From positions 3,162,001-3,226,000 of the forward strand of contig NC_014145.1 in NCBI RefSeq assembly GCF_000253115.1: a DNA stretch of 64,000 bases. The letters run 5' to 3'. The DNA is from Thiomonas arsenitoxydans. GTDB taxonomy: Bacteria; Pseudomonadota; Gammaproteobacteria; Burkholderiales; Burkholderiaceae_C. A program made the position numbers and the translations under genes. The notes beneath the pieces are model-generated. The model was given only the letters and a program-made list of their open reading frames with translations. It ran no database searches and had not been told where the DNA came from. This document shows, piece after piece, positions 60,437 through 64,000 of the stretch (position 1 is its first letter; each line of letters starts with the position of its first letter).

Positions 60437-60446
60437 TCAAAACCGA

Positions 60447-61307
60447 TCAATGGTGATCATGCGCCTGACCGATGTAAACCAGAGTCAGCATCATGAAAAT
60501 GAAACCCTGCAGCACGATGACCAGCAGACTGAAGATCGACCAGGCCAGACCGGCTGCAATGTTGCCGAAGAACAGTGCCCAGCCTGTCAAGCTGCTCAGG
60601 CCGGCAGCCCCCATGAGCGCGATGATCATGAACAGAATTTCTTCGGCGTAAAGGTTGCCGAACAACCGCATGCCATGCGAGAGGGTTTTTGCCAAATATT
60701 CGAGCAACTGCATGGCGAAGTTCAGCGGCCAGAGCAGGAAATGGTTGCCAAACGGAGCGGTGAACAATTCATGCACCCAACCGCCAATGCCCTTGATCTT
60801 GATGCCGTAGTACAGGCTCAGCAACAAAATGGTGATCGACATGCCCAGGGCGATCGACAGGTCGGCCGTAGGCACCACACGCAAATACATATGCTCCGGG
60901 TCGTGGCCGGTCGCGGCGCCCGCGGTTTGCCAGAGGCGGGGTAACAGATCGACGGGCAGCAGATCCATGAGGTTCATCATCACGATCCAGACGAACGAGA
61001 TGAACGCCAGCGGAGCCACGAATTCGCGCGACTTGGCATTGCGCACAATGCCGCGCGCCTGCTCGTCCACGAACTCAACCAGAAACTCGACCGCAGCCTG
61101 AAGCCTGCCCGGTTTGCCGCTGGTCATGTTTTTTGCGACGCGCCACAGCACGTAGCACGCAATCACGCCCAGCAGCACGGAGAAGAAAAGGGAATCGATG
61201 TCGACGATGCCAAAGTCAACCACCCCGGTACGCGGACCACTGGTCCATTGCGTCAGGTGGTGAACGATGTACTCGCCTGCGGTGATGGTGTGTTGTTCTG
61301 CGGACAT
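60447..61307 (-). CDS. atpB: ATP synthase Fo a subunit
   Basis: The stator channel subunit, 286 residues with about five to six membrane helices. The essential arginine is present in LSHGMRLFGNLYAEEILF, followed by the last helices with polar Gln and His residues near the C-terminus (LVYIGQAHDHH). Length is slightly above E. coli (271). It lies 48 bp after atpI. Confidence 0.97.
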   Translation of the reverse strand: MSAEQHTITAGEYIVHHLTQWTSGPRTGVVDFGIVDIDSLFFSVLLGVIACYVLWRVAKNMTSGKPGRLQAAVEFLVEFVDEQARGIVRNAKSREFVAPLAFISFVWIVMMNLMDLLPVDLLPRLWQTAGAATGHDPEHMYLRVVPTADLSIALGMSITILLLSLYYGIKIKGIGGWVHELFTAPFGNHFLLWPLNFAMQLLEYLAKTLSHGMRLFGNLYAEEILFMIIALMGAAGLSSLTGWALFFGNIAAGLAWSIFSLLVIVLQGFIFMMLTLVYIGQAHDHH

Positions 61308-61355
61308 GGTCGACTATTTTGAGGAGGGCCGCCTGCGCGGCACGACTGGAATGGA

Positions 61356-61844
61356 TCAGGCTGCGCAACTCGATTTCTTGCCGCGCAGAATCAGGGCGAC
61401 CCAGTACACCTGCAAGGTCACGACGACGGCGATCAGCATCGCGGCCCAACTGAGGGGCTGCACGATGCGCGGCGCAAAAAACAGAAGCACGATGGTCAAA
61501 CCGATTTTCAACAACTCACCCAGCGCAAAACCGTAAACCGCCACGCCGGGCTTCAATTTGGACAGCCAGAGCTGAATGGATAGGGCAAACAGCGCAGAGG
61601 GCACGGCGATGATGGCCGCGCCATACAGGGCAGACCACACGACCGAGAGCTTGCCCGCCGCAAAAAACCCGCTCACCAAGGCCACGGCCAGGCCGACCAC
61701 GGCCTGCAGCGCCACCACGCGCCAAACGGACACCTGCGGCTTGCGCAGAAGCAAGCTCTGCACTTCGGCGCGCGTCATGGGCGCAGCCGACGGCACGTCT
61801 TGCTCGTCTTTCCAGGGGTCGATGGATGGCACAGTTGGGTTCAA
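61356..61844 (-). CDS. atpI: ATP synthase subunit I
   Basis: A small membrane protein at the head of the operon, thought to help assemble the c-ring. The 162-residue protein has four hydrophobic segments (VVALQAVVGLAVALVSGFFA, ALYGAAIIAVPSALFALSIQ and two more). It is longer than E. coli AtpI (about 126) through an N-terminal cytoplasmic stretch of some 40 residues. It is the first gene of the atp operon; the promoter must lie in the gap to its right. Confidence 0.92.
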   Translation of the reverse strand: MNPTVPSIDPWKDEQDVPSAAPMTRAEVQSLLLRKPQVSVWRVVALQAVVGLAVALVSGFFAAGKLSVVWSALYGAAIIAVPSALFALSIQLWLSKLKPGVAVYGFALGELLKIGLTIVLLFFAPRIVQPLSWAAMLIAVVVTLQVYWVALILRGKKSSCAA

Positions 61845-62153
61845 GGCAAAAACACTCTGGTCAGCTTTGTGGACGGCCGTATCGGCAGTCCACGAGTTGA
61901 ACTTGGGTTAAAACGCTTCCACCAATCTGCGCAGCCCGCTGCGGATTGCAGCGGCGGTTGTTGCGACGGGTAACAATTGGCGTGAAGGTCAAACGGCGAG
62001 AGTATAGGGGAAAGTCGATACAGCACCAGCTTTTTTCGTGCGGCTGCATCTAACATTGTGTCGAGTCAACGTTCTGTCATTTCGCTTGACAGCCGCGTCG
62101 CCACTGACCTCAATTTGTGCAAGCGCGCATTTCATCCAATTTCGGGAACTTTC
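61845..62153. promoter_or_regulatory. divergent intergenic region ahead of the atp operon
   Basis: This 309-bp gap separates atpI (minus) from the CopD-like gene (plus). It is clearly more AT-rich than its surroundings around 61980-62110. On the minus strand TATACT (61999-62004 complement) is a reasonable -10 for the atp operon, but no good -35 was found. On the plus strand TTGACA at 62086-62091 is a perfect -35 with only a weak -10 (CTCAAT) 17 bp on. No RNA gene or repeat was recognised. Confidence 0.45.
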
Positions 62154-62600
62154 ATGACGGCTCTGCTGGTCTTTTTACATCTTGTCGCCGCGGTCATCTG
62201 GATGGGTGGTATGGCGTTCATTCTGTTTGCCATGCGGCCCGCCGCTTTCGCCCTGCTTCAACCGCCTGTGCGCCCGCAGTTCATGCTGGCGACACTGCAG
62301 CGCTTCTTCCCTCTCGTCTGGCTCAGCATCGCGGTGATTTTGATTTCGGGATTGATCATCATGCTGCAGGTCGGTTTCGCCCAGGCCCCCGTGGGCTGGC
62401 ATGCGATGCTGGGCATCGGCCTGGTGATGATGGCGGTCTTTGCACACATTTACTATGCACCGTTCCGCCGCGCGGGCCAGGCCGCTTCCAGGCAGGATTG
62501 GCCCGCGCTGGGCCGCGCGCTGGAGCAGATTCACCCCTTGGTGGTGCTCAACTTTACGCTGGGCTGGATTGCGATTGCGGTTGTGCTGCTCTGGCATTGA
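62154..62600 (+). CDS. CopD-like membrane protein
   Basis: A 148-residue inner-membrane protein with four helices of the CopD/YebZ type (copper-resistance D domain family). The start MTALLVFLHLVAAVIWMGGM with its His and the Trp-Met-Gly-Gly motif is characteristic, and a second His pair lies in AHIYYAPF and QIHPLVVLN. Relatives are linked to copper uptake or to heme-like binding, but most single-domain members are uncharacterised. ATG 62154 is chosen over longer frames because it begins directly at the first helix. Convergent with waaF. Confidence 0.85.
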   Translation: MTALLVFLHLVAAVIWMGGMAFILFAMRPAAFALLQPPVRPQFMLATLQRFFPLVWLSIAVILISGLIIMLQVGFAQAPVGWHAMLGIGLVMMAVFAHIYYAPFRRAGQAASRQDWPALGRALEQIHPLVVLNFTLGWIAIAVVLLWH

Positions 62601-62612
62601 GCGCCTGAGCAC

Positions 62613-63698
62613 TCAATGGGGTGCGGCAGCAGACATCAGTCGCGCCAGCTCACACCAGACCGCATCGGGCGAGATGTGTTTGAGGCAGTCCAGATGCCCA
62701 AGCGGGCAGGTGCGTTGAAAACACGGACTGCAATCGAGGTGCAGCCAGAGCGTTGCACTGTGATGTGCCGCAGGAGGCGTGTGGCGCGGATCGGTCGAGC
62801 CGTACACCCCCACGGTCGGGCGCTGCAGTGCGGCGGCCACATGCATCAAACCGGAATCGTTACTCACCGCACCGCTGCAACTGGCGAGCAAGGCAATGGC
62901 GTCTGCCAACCGCGTGGCGCCGCAAAGATTCACGCTGCCCGGCGCCTGCGTGGCAATCTCGGCTCCGGCCGCAGCATCCCGCGGGGCGCCGAGCACGGCA
63001 ACGGCATAACCGGCTTGTCGCGCCTGGATGGCTAAGGCGGCATAGTGCGCGACCGGCCATTGCTTGGCCGGGCCGTATTCCGCGCCGGGGCAGAGGGCAA
63101 TCCAGCGCGGCGGCAGACCGAACCGGCGGCGCACCGCCTCGGCCTCGTCTGGAGAAATGTGCAGGGTCGGCTCCGGAATCGAAACCGGGCTGGACGCGCC
63201 GTCAACCTGCGCCAGCGCGGCGTAATGTTCGCGCATGTCCGGTCGGCCCTGACTCTGCGGCCGGGGAACGCGGCAGGACACGGGCGACAGCGCCATCGGC
63301 TCGGAGGCTGCTCTCACCCGAGCGGGCTCGTCCGCCTCAAACCGATCGGTCAGTAGCAGTCCGCGTGCTTCGCCGGTATAGCCAATGCGCTGCGGTATGC
63401 GTGCCAGCCACGGCACCAGGCGCGACTTGAGGTTGTTGCCGAGGATGTAGGCCCGCTGGAAACCCGCACCACGCAATGGCTTTGCGATGCGCCTGCGTAG
63501 CGCGAAATCGAGCTGACCATGCGCGAACGGCGCCTCGATGACCTCGCTCACCCCCGGCATGGCCCGCAATACCGGAGCCACGCCGGGCAGCCCTATCGCG
63601 CTGATCTGCTCGCCTCGGGCAGCCAGCAAAGCCACCAAGGGCTGGGCCATCACCGCGTCGCCGATCCACTGCGGGGCGATCAGCAGAACACGGGTCAT
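62613..63698 (-). CDS. waaF: ADP-heptose:LPS heptosyltransferase II
   Basis: A GT9 family glycosyltransferase adding the second heptose to the LPS inner core at the cytoplasmic face of the inner membrane. The 361-residue protein begins MTRVLLIAPQWIGDAVMAQP (GDAVM motif) and has the sugar-nucleotide site in CPGAEYGPAKQWP, then SNDSGLMHVAAALQRPTVGVYGSTDP. A cysteine-rich end (DCSPCFQRTCPLGHLDCLK) is typical of WaaF. It lies 13 bp after the zinc-finger gene. Confidence 0.95.
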   Translation of the reverse strand: MTRVLLIAPQWIGDAVMAQPLVALLAARGEQISAIGLPGVAPVLRAMPGVSEVIEAPFAHGQLDFALRRRIAKPLRGAGFQRAYILGNNLKSRLVPWLARIPQRIGYTGEARGLLLTDRFEADEPARVRAASEPMALSPVSCRVPRPQSQGRPDMREHYAALAQVDGASSPVSIPEPTLHISPDEAEAVRRRFGLPPRWIALCPGAEYGPAKQWPVAHYAALAIQARQAGYAVAVLGAPRDAAAGAEIATQAPGSVNLCGATRLADAIALLASCSGAVSNDSGLMHVAAALQRPTVGVYGSTDPRHTPPAAHHSATLWLHLDCSPCFQRTCPLGHLDCLKHISPDAVWCELARLMSAAAPH

Positions 63699-63711
63699 GC
63701 CGGACGTGCAC

Positions 63712-63912
63712 TCAATGGCCGTGCACCACTTCGCCTTCGGCCAGACGGTAGCGGGTGCCGCAGTAAGGGCAGGCCGCTTCGCCGTGCGTCACGTCGATGA
63801 ATACGCGCGGATGGCTGCTCCAGATCGGCATACTAGGATTGGGACAGTAGGCCGGCAGATCCTTGGCTTTGAGTTCGACCACGGGCATGTCGGGCTTGGG
63901 AATGGCGCTCAT
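63712..63912 (-). CDS. CHCC-type zinc-finger protein
   Basis: A 66-residue protein of the zf-CHCC family, related to the NDUFS6 subunit of mitochondrial complex I. The zinc ligands C-H-C-C are visible: Cys in PAYCPNP, His in VTHGEA and the pair in ACPYCGTRYRL. In betaproteobacteria this small gene is usually found between ilvE and waaF, as here. Function is not established. Confidence 0.93.
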   Translation of the reverse strand: MSAIPKPDMPVVELKAKDLPAYCPNPSMPIWSSHPRVFIDVTHGEAACPYCGTRYRLAEGEVVHGH

Positions 63913-63943
63913 AGGCGGGTCTCGATCAGTGAGGGATTCGTCG

Positions 63944-64000
63944 TCAAACCGCAGACAGCCAGCCTGCGTACTTGGGATTGCGGCCGCCGACGATGTCGAA
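63944..64000 (-). CDS. ilvE: C-terminal fragment, probable branched-chain aminotransferase
   Basis: The last 18 codons and stop of a gene running out of the window. They read FDIVGGRNPKYAGWLSAV, which matches the C-terminal end expected for branched-chain amino acid aminotransferase in Burkholderiales, and the order ilvE, zinc finger, waaF supports it. It is too short for a firm call. If right, it interconverts leucine and 2-ketoisocaproate. Confidence 0.55.
   Translation of the reverse strand, partial: FDIVGGRNPKYAGWLSAV

Overview
The window is a dense, GC-rich chromosomal segment of a betaproteobacterium. The gene set and several neighbourhoods fit Burkholderiales, and a Thiomonas-like organism is my best guess. 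That guess rests on dusB-fis-purH-ruvC order, lptA-lptB-rpoN, an ilvE / CHCC zinc finger / waaF trio and a complete atpIBEFHAGDC operon, not on a database match. No rRNA, tRNA, CRISPR array, prophage or transposase gene was seen. Most genes lie on the minus strand, often joined by 4-base ATGA overlaps.

Layout. 0-4.1 kb: a small unknown protein, a di-heme cytochrome c peroxidase and a lipoprotein phosphoesterase. 4.1-8.6 kb: ruvA, fabA, a PAS-PAS-GGDEF protein with a decayed EAL domain, and a Tat-exported metallo-beta-lactamase-fold hydrolase. 8.6-11.4 kb: a compact operon of acyl carrier protein, ketoacyl synthase, PAP2-type membrane phosphatase and hotdog dehydratase, which looks like a small dedicated acyl-chain pathway of unknown product. 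11.5-17.5 kb: an orphan amino-acid binding protein, then ruvC, purH, fis, dusB, and a ybaK/DUF1289 pair bracketed by two inverted copies of a multi-hairpin repeat. 17.8-38.5 kb: a leucine/isovalerate catabolic region (isovaleryl-CoA dehydrogenase, both methylcrotonyl-CoA carboxylase subunits, methylglutaconyl-CoA hydratase, HMG-CoA lyase, acyl-CoA synthetase, a second acyl-CoA dehydrogenase, thiolase, a LiuR-like MerR regulator). Biotin synthase, isocitrate dehydrogenase kinase/phosphatase and a VapBC toxin-antitoxin pair are embedded in it. Two LiuR-type palindromes were found beside the regulator. 38.5-46.2 kb: patatin lipase, CorA, a SnoaL-like protein, diacylglycerol kinase, a glycosyltransferase with an LpxH-like phosphoesterase, a CYTH-CHAD protein and a polytopic membrane protein. 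46.3-54.4 kb: envelope and housekeeping genes (rpoN, lptB, lptA, dsbA, a SPOR protein, argS, a PsiF-like protein, RlpA). 54.5-61.9 kb: the F1Fo ATP synthase operon. 62-64 kb: a CopD-like membrane protein, heptosyltransferase II, a zinc-finger protein and the 3' end of a probable ilvE.

How parts work together. Leucine breakdown would run isovaleryl-CoA -> methylcrotonyl-CoA -> methylglutaconyl-CoA -> HMG-CoA -> acetyl-CoA + acetoacetate. bioB can supply the carboxylase cofactor. AceK would steer the resulting acetyl-CoA between the TCA cycle and the glyoxylate shunt. Repeats are a second theme: a short palindromic element whose first bases supply a gene's stop codon occurs after atpC, and again, interrupted by a 145-bp hairpin-rich unit, after the DUF1289 gene. 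A different, nearly palindromic 161-bp element sits between purH and ruvC.
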